From Brachionus manjavacas (Eukaryota; Rotifera; Eurotatoria; Ploima; Brachionidae): 64,000 bases of DNA. Made by a program: the position numbers and the translations under genes. The notes beneath the pieces are model-generated. The model made no database searches. It was given only the letters and a program-made list of their open reading frames with translations, and was not told the DNA's origin. Shown here piece by piece: positions 42,808 to 54,240 of this stretch (its first letter is position 1; the number at the start of each line of letters is the position of its first letter). Location: positions 2,091,501-2,155,500 of the forward strand of contig JAHQIY010000010.1 in assembly GCA_019054805.1 (NCBI GenBank). Reading direction: 5' to 3'.

Positions 42808-44323
42808 AATTTTTTTAAAACTCAGCTTGATTTATTGAATAAATTTTTTAATTTTTTAAACAAAATTTATGTCTTCATTGTTTTATTGTGGATTTGCACT
42901 CAAAGCCTGATTTTTTTCATTTTATTAATGATCGTCTATGTTTATCCTTCAATCATTTCAAAACATCTATTTTTAATAATATAAATATTATCTTTCTTAA
43001 ATCAATTAAAATTTTTGATAAATTTAATTTGGTTTACAAAAACTTTTACAAATCAATTAATTAAATTAATTAAATTTTCTTTTTTTTTTTTATAATAATC
43101 ATTTTAAATAAAACATTTTGATATATTGTATTTTTAATGAATTATTTATTTTAATTGAAGTAAATGAAGAGTTAATCAGTCTATTTAATAGATAAGGGCA
43201 CTAGCCTGTTGATTAACCTTTTTTTAATTTGAAAGAGCTCTAATAATCTGTTTGACCTGGTATTACCCTTTCAACAATTCCAAATGTACCCGAATGCGCT
43301 CTCTACTTAAATCTTTGCCTTTCAGCATAAAATAATAAAAATTAAAGAAAATTAAAATTTACTTTTTCACCCGTAAAGTGTTTGAATTCCGGGAAGATAT
43401 AAACATGCAACTTAATATTTTCAAATACTGGTTTGGAAAAACAAATAATTGACAAATAAATATTAATTTTCATAATTTGTTTAGAAAAAAATTGAATGAA
43501 ATAATAAAAAATCTATTATTCCTTTTCTGTTGAATTTTTACCTTTTTTTACAAGAATTTACCGAAATTTACGTCAATTTTTGTCAAAAAAATTTTTTTTG
43601 TTTTCCTTTTTCAAAAATTCAAAAAAAAAATTTTTTCCATGAAAATCGGTTTTTTTCGAGAAATTTTGGAAATTTTTTTTTTTCACTGAATTTTACAGTA
43701 ATTATCGGTATTTTACGAAAAATACCCTTTTTTAGATTACCATATTTTACGGTAAATATGGTAAAATATCGTGAATTTACCATAATTTACGTAAAGTATG
43801 GTGAATTCAAGGTATCGTAGCAGCACTGTAATTATTTTTTTTTTCTATCTTATTTTTGAAAAAATTTCAAAATAGGAAAACAATTTTTAGATTTGGTGAA
43901 CCAATAGTTCATAAAACCTGAGAACAAGAATTGTTCCAGTAACAGGTGAACCATAGTCACCTAACCGACAAGACCCGATAAACTTTATTTTTTTCTTTAT
44001 AAATTTCGACTTTAGTGATAATTGACCTTCATTTGATGCGTTTTAACAAAAACTCAATTTATAAAATATGCAAAACAGAGCGTAGATAGTTTTTAAACAA
44101 ATAAATTCTTAAGGATCATCTTATCACAAACTCTAAGTCAAAATTTATAAAAAAAAACAAAATTTTTGATGCTTGAAATAAAATAATTAAAAATACTTGC
44201 TTAAAATTTTTTTTTAATTGAAACTGAAAAATAATTTGAAACATTGTACTTTTTCAAGGTAATTTCAACATTGGATATATTTTGAAATTCAAACACAAAA
44301 AATTAAACCATCTATAAGTTTAT
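42808..44323. other. AT-rich intergenic DNA with TTTACGTAAA-like cluster
   Basis: At 43,540-43,810 short palindromic units (TTTACGTAAA, TTTACGGTAAA, TTTTACCATA) recur, as at 6.8 kb. At 43,200-43,360 a tail (CTTTGCCTTTCAGCATAAAA TAATAAAAATTAAAG) faintly resembles the LINE tail at 21.6 kb. No gene. Confidence 0.4.
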
Positions 44324-45787
44324 TTATTGCTTTAATTTTTTTAAAATAATTGTAAAAGCTAAATCAATAATTTCGGCAAAGCTGAGAACACTTATTCCCA
44401 AAAATAAGCCTAAAGTTCCACCAATACTAGCAACCAAGCCGTCCCAGCTAACAATTGGACTCTGTGTTATCTCTGTTTCTTCTGAGTATTCATAGTACAC
44501 ATTCACTGCCAAAATTTTTGAGCTTAATTCTTCAAAAGAAACATCAGAACGATTCGAAAACAAACTCTTAATTACGTCCGTTTTTAGAAGCTCTTTTGCA
44601 TACGATTCAGATGGATATTTATTTTCAGATTTGATTACTTTATATCTGACTGTTTCACATTCTAATGGACACAATGCTTTAATTTTGCTCTTATAATTTG
44701 ATTTTATTATTTCTTCAAACATACTAATTCCGCAATATTGTTTTTCATAAGTGTTACAAGAATTTTTTTCAACTAACAAATTGTTAAATATTAATTCACA
44801 TTCACATTTCTTATAAATTTCATCTGAAATGTAAGCATCAAAGCAATCCGTTTGTCTATAAGTCAAATTCGATCTAAATACTCTTCTATAATATTCTGAA
44901 TCAATTGTGTCAATATCTTCTAAATTCTTCATACATTCACTATATGGCTTTGGCGCAAGCTTATTTATTATCCTATCTAAAGCCAAATTAACCATGAACC
45001 CTGGTGCTATGTCGTAGCCTCTAGTTGATATTGGTTTGAAATAGTTATCATCAACAAATATATGAGCTCCGTTTGCAAAACTTAGTGTATTTTGACTGTT
45101 AGGTATACCAGTAAAAAGCTCAATCATTAAGCCATAATCTTTTCCATCCTTGTTTGTATACTTTATTTGAGTTTTTTCTCCTTTGGAATTTTTGCCAGAG
45201 TTAAAACGAAAGCAATTGCCAAAATAATAATCATAGTACCATTCCCAAGCTTCTTGGTCACATGGCTGCAAACTGTAAAGACAACTGATGAACATTTTTT
45301 GGAAAGGTAAAGAGAATGTTTTCAAATCTTCTTTTTTTTTGCTATTAGAACTTGATGCTGCAAGATATCTTATTAAATTATATGTATAATAAAGCTTAGA
45401 AAAGTTTCCGTTTAAGTTGTCATCTAAATCTAGATCAGGAAAACCAGTAAGATTATTTTTTTCCAAAAATGTTGTTACATAACCTAAGGCCTCTTTTGTC
45501 ACAAATGGATTCGTATTGCAAACAGTCACTGCTGGAAATGGCATCGAGTCTTTTTCAATTACTTTTATTGTTGTCACTACATCATATTTTGAGTAACTGA
45601 TTAAAATTCTTGTTATTATATAAAAACAAAATCCATTCGAGGCGAAGAAAAACACAATCCACATAATTCTGATTGTGGTATATTTTGTTCGGAAAATATT
45701 TGGAAATCCATGCATGGTCATTGACTCGGTCCATTCTCGAAACATGTCAAAAAATTTAGATTTTTTAATTTCTAAGTCACTCATCAC
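44324..45787 (-). CDS. DEG/ENaC/ASIC family cation channel
   Basis: Intact single-exon frame of 487 codons, within the family range. The N-terminus has the SMTMHGFPNIF...R-x-MW block that precedes transmembrane segment 1 (about 40-63). The extracellular part starts KYDVVTTIKVIEKDSMPFPA VTVCN. It holds the cysteine-rich region (CDQEAWEWYYD, ECELIFNN, YCGISMFEE, CPLECETVRY). Transmembrane segment 2 is preceded by SIGGTLGLFLGISVLSFAEI, including the G-x-S selectivity filter (GIS). Such subunits form trimeric Na+-permeable, amiloride-sensitive channels gated by acid, peptide or force. The stimulus here is unknown. It lies head-to-head with a paralogue starting 2.3 kb away. Confidence 0.93.
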   Translation of the reverse strand: MMSDLEIKKSKFFDMFREWTESMTMHGFPNIFRTKYTTIRIMWIVFFFASNGFCFYIITRILISYSKYDVVTTIKVIEKDSMPFPAVTVCNTNPFVTKEALGYVTTFLEKNNLTGFPDLDLDDNLNGNFSKLYYTYNLIRYLAASSSNSKKKEDLKTFSLPFQKMFISCLYSLQPCDQEAWEWYYDYYFGNCFRFNSGKNSKGEKTQIKYTNKDGKDYGLMIELFTGIPNSQNTLSFANGAHIFVDDNYFKPISTRGYDIAPGFMVNLALDRIINKLAPKPYSECMKNLEDIDTIDSEYYRRVFRSNLTYRQTDCFDAYISDEIYKKCECELIFNNLLVEKNSCNTYEKQYCGISMFEEIIKSNYKSKIKALCPLECETVRYKVIKSENKYPSESYAKELLKTDVIKSLFSNRSDVSFEELSSKILAVNVYYEYSEETEITQSPIVSWDGLVASIGGTLGLFLGISVLSFAEIIDLAFTIILKKLKQ

Positions 45788-48049
45788 TTGTTAGCATTAA
45801 TATTTTTAAATCCAGTTCTGGTTAGATTTTCAATTGATTTATAGCATGCTCAAATTTAAGGAAATTTATAAAAAAAGGGAAATAAATTTCCTGAAAAGGC
45901 TTTTGTCAATTTAATTGTTTAAGAATTTTGTTAAAAAACTTTAATAAACTTTTTTAGAATTAATAAAATTTTAAAATTTATTGATTTGGTACATTATATT
46001 ATCCACAGTATATCAATTTATCTTGTTTGCTTTATCTTGATAACCATAATTAGACAAACCATATTTGGATAAGTTTGTTTTGACAATAATTGATCAATTT
46101 TGAAGCTAATTATATTGGAACTTTTATAATTATATAATTTGTAATTATTACAAATTATTTGTTTTTAAAAAACTTTAACACTCAAAGGACCGCGGCGTCA
46201 ATTTTACACTTTTTGAGAATAAATCTTTAAATTTTTTTTTTTTGAAAAAAGTTTTTGGTAATTTTATTTCAGAAACTTTATTTGGTATTAAAAACAATAA
46301 CAAAAATTGCAATTTTGAATTAAAAAAATTGAATCTTCATGCAAAAAAAAAATTATACCTCTAAGGACCGGCAGTGTCATTTTGACACTTTTTGAATTTA
46401 TTTAATAATTTTATTGACATTTGGCCAATATTGATTATAAACTGCTTAAATGAAATAAATAATTAATTAAAAATTAAAATAGTCAAAAATTTGAAATGTC
46501 TAAAAGAGAAGCTGCCCTAATGGCCCTTGAAGCCTTGAGAATAAAAATTTTTTTTTTCATATTTAGTCTTTTAACTTCAAAAAACCTAAAATTTGTCGAG
46601 TATTTTGCATGTTTTTATAAAAAGTGTCAATTTGACACCGCCAGTATATAAGTTTGATTCTTGAATTCGGGAATAAAAAGAATATCTTAATAATTTTATA
46701 TTTTTATATTTAACTCTTTTTGGCATCACAAAATTTTTCGTAATTTTTGAAATGAATAATAAAAATTATTAAGATTAGACTAAGCAAATAGATTGTTTGG
46801 TATTTTCAAGTTGAGATGATTATTTGTTTTATTTTTCAAAAGCGGTCACAAAAGATATTGAGAGTGCTTTTATAAAAAAAATTTATTTTAATTTTTAATT
46901 ATTTATCAAGTAAAAAAAAGATTTTTCCCATTTAAATTTAACCAAAAAAAATTGGCTTATTTAGCATCAATATCAGTTTTATTCATTTTTAAAACTTTTT
47001 TTTTAAATTAGTATATTTAAAAACAAAAAGATCAAAAATAATGATTTTAAAAATAGTTTCATATTCTTCCTCTTTTGATCCGCCTTTGAATAAAAAATTT
47101 TTAGCTTTTAAAAATCAATTTAATTTGCCAAAAAATTCATGTTTTGAGTTAAGGTTGGGGGTCAAAAATTATGATAAAAAAACATTAAACAAAATAATTT
47201 AAAATGATATTTTAATTTAGACAAAATTCGATCCCAAATTTATGGTGCAGGGTTAAAATTAAAGTAATCATTTAAAAATTGATTTTTAAATTAAGTTTTT
47301 ACTTTATTAGAGTATATTTTCAAATTATAAAACTATTTTTTGCCTTTTATTTCACGGTTAACCTAGGTCTCCTTAATTTTCTTTACCTTAACTTTTCCCT
47401 AATGAAAGAAGTTCGAATGACTGTGCTGTTGTTATTTTTATGCACGCATCACAAAGGGCCGATTTTAATATGGGGTCGTTGATCGCTTATGAGTGCACCA
47501 AAACCTACTGCAGCAAATTCTAAATGGAATCCTACATGCTTAGTATCAAATTTTAAAGGTGTCGATTGTCCAATACCTGAAAGTTCTGTTTAACTGTACT
47601 AGAATGGCAGCTGTTTTGTAGACCTGAATTTTAATGCGGCTAACCTGATTTTTACATTTTACCTGAAATTAAAAAATAAAAACAATAAAAAGCCTTATGA
47701 TTTTAATTTAACAATTTTATCCATTTAAATAAAATATTAAAAAATTATAAGGATTATTTTGCATTTTTCTTAGAATTGAATTGCTGTTATTTCGAAAATT
47801 AATAAAATTAATAATTGAATTTTAAGTAAATTTCCTTAAAAGCATTCGTTGATAATTTGATGTTGGTTATTAAACTAAAATGAAATTCAAATAGAAAAAT
47901 CCTGAAATTTTAAAGATAGAATTTAATTAAAAAAATATAAAAACGTTTTAAAAACTTTTAATTTATTTCCTACTAAAAATTTAAAACTTTTATTTATATT
48001 TTTTTCATTATAAGTAGATCAAAAATTTAATGTAAAAAAATTCCAAGTC
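45788..48049. other. Shared upstream region of two DEG/ENaC genes
   Basis: The divergent intergenic region probably holds both promoters. It contains a candidate piggyBac-like relic (46,175-46,665, separate entry). There is also a short GC-richer open piece on the plus strand at about 47,488-47,592 (PKPTAANSKWNPTCLVSNFK), which I do not recognise. Confidence 0.4.
46175..46665. mobile_element. Candidate piggyBac-like non-autonomous element
   Basis: TTAA is followed by CACTCAAAGGACCGCGGCGT CAATTTTACAC. A second related unit at about 46,355 is CCTCTAAGGACCGGCAGTGT CATTTTGACAC. An inverse unit at about 46,622 is GTGTCAATTTGACACCGCC. TTAA followed by C-x-C/T-x-AAAGGAC and GTCA-x-TTT-GAC is how many piggyBac-like ends look. 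The right terminus is not sharply defined and no transposase is present. Confidence 0.4.
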
Positions 48050-48409
48050 ATGTCCGAAATGAATGCTAATGAAAGAAAAAATCGAACCAAAATTTTTATT
48101 TTCACCGATTGTTTAAAGAAAAAATGCTTGAATTCGACTGCACATGCTTTGTCGCATGCATTTAGTGATGAAATGATTGGAATACGAATCTTCTGGGGCT
48201 TTTTGTTCCTTACCGGCATATCCGTAACAATTTTCGGTAGTTTTTTATATTTAAAAATTAAACAAATAAGTTAAATGTAAGATAAAGTAGTCTCATAAAT
48301 GGTTAATTTTGGCAAACAGGGTAGCGGTGTCATCTATAAAATGCAGTAATGAATTTTATTAATTAAAAAAGTACTTAAGATTAATTTTTATTGATTTTTA
48401 ATTAATTTA

Positions 48410-49113
48410 ACGGGTGGTTGAAATTCATTAATAATTTTTTGTCTTAAAATTCATTTAGAAAAAAATGGTGAACGGACAATGATACAATAGTGAAATTTTG
48501 AGGGTTTACAGCTTTTTTCTCTAGTTTCTGAAATGATATTTTTATAAAACTTTCTTTTCAAAATTAGTTCACTCTGGCCTACTAATTGACCCCTAACTGC
48601 GACCTAGGTTGTTCTCATAAGACACTATATAAAAGTTGCGAGTTTAATATATCATTTTGTACTTCATTTTAAAGCTTAAAATGTATCCCTTATTTTGATA
48701 TAAAATATGTGATAGTGGCCTTGTCCTAATATGAAAAAATAAAGATAGAAAAATTTGAATTATTTTTTTTTTAATTAAAATTATTTGTGACAATATTCCC
48801 CTTTAGCTTCTTCAACACTCCTCACTCTTTTATTAAAGCATCTAATAGACTTTTCAATATGTCCTTTATTTATCCGTCCGATACCACTTTTAATTTCCTC
48901 AATAAATTCTTCCCTATTTGAGAATTTGTTTGTTCCATTTTTGATACTAATTCGTTCCAAAAAAAGTAGTCACATGGATTAAGATCTGGCGAATTCGGTT
49001 TCAGAAACTAGAGAAAAAAAGCTGTAAACCCTCAAAATTTCACTTTTATATCATTGTCCGTTCACCATTTTTTTTCTAAATGAATTTTAAGACAACCATT
49101 TTTGGCCACCCGT
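48410..49113 (-). mobile_element. Tc1/mariner-type element, internally deleted
   Basis: ACGGGTGG...CCACCCGT ends flanked by TA on both sides (48,408-48,409 and 49,114-49,115). The inverted repeats are about 115-125 bp, including ATTCATTTAGAAAAAAATGG, then TGAACGGACAATGAT and GAGGGTTTACAGC. The minus strand, just inside the right repeat, codes PNSPDLNPCDYFFWNELVSK. This is the final catalytic-Asp block of mariner-type DDE/D transposases. After one frame change it continues NREEFIEEIKSGIGR and ends with a stop. The rest of the transposase is missing, so the copy is non-autonomous. Confidence 0.9.
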
Positions 49114-49835
49114 TAATTTTTTTATTTTAAAAAATTTGGGTTTTGGGAAATTTAGTTCATAAAAATGAAGTATTCTGAGAGGACCGGGTAATGAATCGAT
49201 GTTTTTTGAGTTTTTATTTTATTCAATTTAGATTCAATACAATGAATGAATAAATATAAATTTTATTTACAATTTTTATAGAGAAAATAAAATACATAAA
49301 AGTAAAGTTATAATTAAGTAAAGGAGTGACAAGTAGCAAACAAGTTTTTTGAAACAACTTGATGTTTGCTAGAAAACAACAGACAATTAAAAAGAAAAGC
49401 TAAGTTTTATTTTATATTTTAGTTTATATGAATCTAATAGCATAAGTTTCTTAACCTTGACACTGCAAAAAACAGAACAAAATGTAAATTTTGAATAACT
49501 TTTTTTATCTAAAGTTTATAATAAGTTCTGTGAACGTAACATAGTGCAAGATTAAAAGTTGCACTAATTGTCAAAGTATGCTAATGATGCACAAAATATC
49601 TGCAAAATGCACTTGGTTCTGCAAATTTAGCTCACTTTAATATTTGATGCAATTTTGAATGTTTCACCATTATGCTTTCACAGAACTAATTTTAAAGTTT
49701 TAGAAAAAAAGTTATTAAATTTTTCTGTTCTTTTTATCATTTTGTACTGAATTTAACAAAACCAAAATTTTCTCAAATTAATAAGATAATTTTTTTAATT
49801 TTTAAATTAAACCATCGAATGCACAATCGAAAATT

Positions 49836-50430
49836 TTGGGTCTTGTCCAATATGTGATCACTTGATCACCAAAAATGTGATCATTTTAATAATGCTGGTT
49901 TTGTGAACAAGACTGATCACCAAATCGATAATCTAAAAATTAAAATTAAGGAATAAAGCTTTTGTGATCAAAGTTTTTATATATGTGATCAAAGATTCAT
50001 TTAAAGACGTAAGAACAAAGTGGCAATATTTATAATAAAGTTTTCCCATTAACTTTTCTTGATAAAAAGATGTCACATTAATATTGTCACATTCAAATAT
50101 TTTATAAAGAAAAAAAATTAACATGAAATTTAACTGTGTTTTTTAGCGATATGGAGTTTGAGATCGCGCTCATTCTTCATCAAAGTCTTGCATATTGGGC
50201 ATGAGATTGGATTCGTATGCTTGCTCAAAGCTGCTGTTACTTGCTCTTTAGCCTAATCCGAAGCGACATGAGGCTCTAAAGCTAGTTTACGATATTCGTT
50301 TAATTTTTCTTTAACATTTAAAAATCTCATTTCATTTAAATTTTTCTAATTGAATTAATTTCTTCGTCTTCATCAATTTCACTTGAGTCAACTTAAGTGA
50401 AATTGAGTTGACTCAAGTGAAATATAAAAC
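49836..50430 (-). mobile_element. Small zinc-finger TIR element, copy 3 (relic)
   Basis: The left end TTTTGGGTCTTGTCCAATAT GTGATCAC aligns with the termini of copies 1 and 2. It is followed by several TGTGATCA/TGATCACC motifs (49,855-49,922 and again at 49,961 and 49,986). The coding relic is on the minus strand. The right end is not recognised. A perfect 18-bp inverted repeat (50,376-50,393 / 50,406-50,423, ATTTCACTTGAGTCAACT) lies in the acidic coding part. Confidence 0.6.
50130..50400 (-). pseudogene. Relic of element zinc-finger protein, copy 3
   Basis: The minus-strand frame ends at TAA 50,130-50,132. It reads backwards from there as TAALSKHTNPISCPICKTLM, then KNERDLKLHIAKKHS. The C-x2-C-x12-H-x4-H finger is intact, and the ALSKH-x-NP block is shared with the copy at 38.8 kb. 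One in-frame TAG lies just upstream (ASD-stop-AKEQV), and an acidic remnant (DSSEIDEDEE) with further stops precedes it. Confidence 0.65.
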
Positions 50431-50700
50431 CTGAACTCTTTAGAGTTTAGGTCATTTTCTGTAACAGATCTGAGGCGATCTGAAGTAATACTTACTTATT
50501 TTCTGGTTTATAAAAATATGCAACAACTTCCAAAATAAGTTCATAAGCTCTAATTCTTTTACCATTTTCGCCATTATTAAATCCTCATACAAACTCGTCC
50601 AAATAGGATTGAATGTATGTTCTGTTGCAACCTCGCATATCCTAAAATTTATACAAAAATAATTTTTTTATTTTAAATTGAATAATCAAAATTTCAAATT

Positions 50701-51085
50701 TTGAGGAATGGACAATTCATAGAATTTTTTTTTCACAGAAAACTTAAGTCATAGAAATTTTCAAAGTTGTTCGACGACTGATTGAAAATCGCCTCCTACC
50801 GTATTCTTTGATTTTATTTTTAACTTAGATGCTACTAACATTATAGCTTTTGTTTGATCTAAGCCTATTAATAATTGGTGAGTACAAATTCATTTTACAA
50901 TTTCAAGTGTTTGCAATATATATTTGAAGTGAGAAAATCATAAAAGAGAAATATTCTATGAAAAAAAATACTACGAGTTTAATTCTATGAGAATTTTTTT
51001 CTATGAAAACATCATTCTATGATTTTTGTCTTCTATGAGTTTACATTCTATGAATATTGTTTTCTATGAAATGTCACTTCATCCA
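50701..51085. mobile_element. Element with inverted TTCTATGA repeats
   Basis: The left part has TTCATAGAA/TCATAGAAA units. From 50,945 to 51,080 the opposite orientation, ATTCTATGA or TTTCTATGA, occurs about seven times with irregular spacing. The ends therefore form an imperfect inverted repeat around about 180 bp. No coding. It could be a MITE or the decayed repeat tail of a CR1 element, whose 3' ends can carry ATTCTRTG repeats. Confidence 0.4.
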
Positions 51086-51495
51086 AATTTTATATGAGAA
51101 AAATAAAATTAGAAAAACATTTTAAAATCACTGGCATATACTAAAAATTTCATATTTTCATATAAACAAAATTTTTTATACTGTTTACGTTTTTGTTATC
51201 TAGTATTTATGAAAAAATTTACGATAGCCAAATTTAAAGTTTACAAATCCCTTTATAATTTAATAGAATGAGCCTGCCTTTTGTTATTTTTTATGGCATA
51301 TAGTTCAAAAGTTGTTTCATAAAATGACTTAAATTTTACTTTTTTGAATTAATTAAAAAATTAAGTATATATTTATTTTTCTGACACCTTCAATTTGAAG
51401 CAATTTTTAAATAAGAAGATATAAAAATTACTTTTTTAAATTATTCGTAAAAAAATAAAATTCTAAATAAATAACTGAGTTTAAAAATATTTATA

Positions 51496-51960
51496 AATTA
51501 ATCTTAATTAGTAGTAGTAGTAGTTGTAGTAGTTGTTCCTGCCGTAAATTGCATTAACATAACAACACAAACTTTGCGCTTAGTCATTGTGGCTATTGCA
51601 GTCCTTATGAATTTAATTTGAATATTTCTTTATCAATTTTAGCCTTGCTGATATTACTTCTTTGTAATTGATTAGCTTCTTTTGGTAGCTTTTTCCATGA
51701 TTCAACAAATCTTTTTGTTAAAGATTGATAACGATAACGTTCTTTTTTGTTTATCTCTCTTAAAAGTTAATGATTATTTGTTCTTGTTAGATTAATACAT
51801 AATCTATTTGAATTATTTGTTCTTTTTACTGAATTTATCATCTCAAAACCATTTTATATTTTAAAAATCTGTATTAAATTTCCTGTTTTCGTTGGTTTAG
51901 GTTCATGGAACCTAGGATCCCAAGTCTATTTTCATACCGATTTGTCCCGTACACTATTAA
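51496..51960 (-). mobile_element. CR1-like LINE tail with (CTA)n end
   Basis: The minus strand, in broken frames, gives N-R-L-C-I-N-L-T-R-T-N, then YRYQSLTKRFVESWKKLPKE ANQLQR, the usual W-x-x-L-P block. The 3' UTR ends in (CTA)n at 51,511-51,536. Inside DEG/ENaC intron 1. Confidence 0.6.
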
Positions 51961-52453
51961 TTATCATAGTTGCACATTTTTGATTAGTCTGATGTCTGAT
52001 TTTAATGAAGGTGACTAGTCCTTAGCCTAAAGTCGGACTTTATTAGCTTTAAATACTGCGAAGATGCACAGTTTTCTCCATTTAAATTTTTTAGGCGCTT
52101 CAAATTAAATTCCAAAAAAGAATTCCAAAATTTACAAAAGAAGCTTCAATTATTTTTTTACCAAGGCTTTGGAAGCTTTTTTTTGCGATCAAAATTTAAT
52201 ACTTCTTTAAAGATTAATAATTAAGAACTTATTTAAAATTTAAAAAAAAAATTATGTTGAAAATAAAATTTACAATCACTTTTAAATTTGATGAGAACAT
52301 AGTTTGAATGAAAAATTGTATTTGTATATTTTTACGAAACATACTGTGTTATTAAAGCAAGTATACTGATAAGATTTTTAAGTATGTTTTACGAACTTAC
52401 TAATTAAACAATTCTTTTTTTTGTACAAAAAATAAGAAAATAATAACACAAAA

Positions 52454-52697
52454 CTTAAGTTTTGACGGACCGTAACATGCTCTGTAAATAATAGCTGCTG
52501 ATACATCCTCTGTACCACCACTTTAAGTGAATTAAATTTATACTATTTATAATAATATAAAATAGTATCCCAAATTCACAATTTTCTAAAAATTGCGGAT
52601 TTTATGCAGAGTTTTAGAGAATAAGTATATTAGTGGTAGAGAGGATGTATTAGTAGCTACAATTTACAGTACATGTTTTGGTCCGTCAGAACTTATG
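52454..52697. mobile_element. MITE with about 65-bp inverted repeats
   Basis: The left arm CTTAAGTTTTGACGGACC, then GTAACATGCTCTGTAAAT and GATACATCCTCT, is mirrored at the right by GGTCCGTCAGAACTTATG and its inner part. About 85% identity by eye between arms. A core of about 110 bp and no coding sequence. Inside DEG/ENaC intron 1. Confidence 0.75.
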
Positions 52698-54240
52698 CTT
52701 TGGCATCTTTAATATTTTTTTGTTTTTTGTACCAAAATTCACAATGCCGAAATTTTACTAATATTTATGAGACTCCATGAATTTTTCGCTGATCGGAATT
52801 AGAAAAAAATGGATCAGATTTTTTATTCATTTTATTACTTTATTTTATTCTAAATTTATTAAACTTATTTTAACCAAGTTGATCTTTTAGTAATCTATTT
52901 GACAATATCAAGTTATTATAAGTATGATTTTTCAATTAAAATGAGCATTCAAGAAAAATATTTGGATGACTTTCCTGCTGTTTCTTTTTGTAACCTAAAC
53001 GCATTTGATAAAAGTGACCCGCAAATAATTGAGTACTTTGATTCCATTTTGTCAAGAAACAACTTTAGCAAAAAAATAAAGCCTACCGAAACATCACCTG
53101 CTATTCACCAAGTGCAGCAAAAAATCAAATTATTATACGCAAATCTTCTTGACGACTTGGTTAATTATAAAACACGTTTAAATCTGGAGTATTCATTTGG
53201 AGATTTGGTAATAAGCTGTTATTACAATGGTAAAATATGTGACTCGAAGGACTTTGACTTTTTCTATGATTATGCTTATGCCAAGTGCTTTACATTTAAC
53301 AAAAAACAAAATGGAACATCAAAACTCAAGAAAACAAGTAGAACTGGACCTGGAAGTGGACTTTTGCTAGAAATTTTCATTGGACTTGCGGGAATAGAAG
53401 ACACTTTTATTGAAAAAAGAGGCATTTACTTAGCTGTTCATAACAACAGTGTTAATCCAGTTGTAAATCATGAGGGTATGAAATTATCCGCTGGCAATTT
53501 GGCAGAAATAGGCATCAAGCGAACTTTTTATCAAAAACTTCCTGAGCCCTTTAACAAATGTCGAAAGGATGTATCTACATTTTCAGATGATGATTCTGAA
53601 TATTACAAGCGAACTGTTAGAACAGGTGTTTATTCAAAAAAAAAATGTTTCGAATTTTGTATCCAAGTTGAATACATTTTTCCTAAATGTGATTGCAATG
53701 ACCCTCAAATAACAAGCCTTGAATAGAATCAAACATTTTGTAAGTCTTACCAAGAATTGCTTTGTGTTGACAGAGTTAGAAATATGCTCGATTCGGAGGA
53801 CTTGTCTAAATTGTGCAATGACAATTGTCCCACAAGCTGTGAAACACTGGAATATACCACTGAAGTATCATACTCGGACTATCCAAGTGAATATTATTAC
53901 GCAATTATCAAAGATCAGCCAAATGTAGTAGAAAAATTTCATAATATCAGCAATTTAACTTTTGATAAATTTAAAAAAAGCACACTAATGGTCAATGTTT
54001 TTTACAAAGACTTAACGTCAACATTTATTCAAGAGAGTCCATTAATAAATGTTGAGGATTTATTTTCATCAATAGGTAAGTGAATTTTGCTTGATTTAAT
54101 CACTGATTTTTTGTTCCAAAGGTGGTTTTCTTGGTTTGTTCTTGGGCTGCTCTGTACTTACATTTTTTAAGCCTGTTGTTTTTTTAATTGTAGTAATTGC
54201 CAAATTAATCGAAAATAAACAACTCAAAAATAGAGAATGA

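Larger units (their letters stand above)
48050..54240 (+). pseudogene. DEG/ENaC family channel with one in-frame TAG, 3 exons
   Basis: Exons 48050-48236, 52891-54075 and 54122-54240 join to 497 codons including the stop. Introns are GT-AG (4,654 and 46 nt) and the phases match. Exon 1 codes the cytosolic N-terminus and transmembrane segment 1 (IGIRIFWGFLFLTGISVTIF). The junction reads TIF-VIYLTISSYYKYDF, matching the equivalent part of the neighbour. Exon 2 has DDFPAVSFCNLNAFD, then the Cys-rich ectodomain. Exon 3 completes SIGGFLGLFLGCSVLTFF, with filter G-C-S, and transmembrane segment 2. One TAG at 53,724-53,726 interrupts an otherwise open frame (TSLE-stop-NQTFCKSYQELLC). It may be a young pseudogene, a polymorphism, a sequence error, or readthrough. 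Everything else looks intact. Intron 1 carries four or five transposon insertions. Confidence 0.8.

Noticed and set aside
43530-43820. Plus-strand open frame of 96 codons
   Set aside because: Phe/Lys/Asn-rich translation of T-rich DNA over the TTTACGTAAA cluster. No domain.
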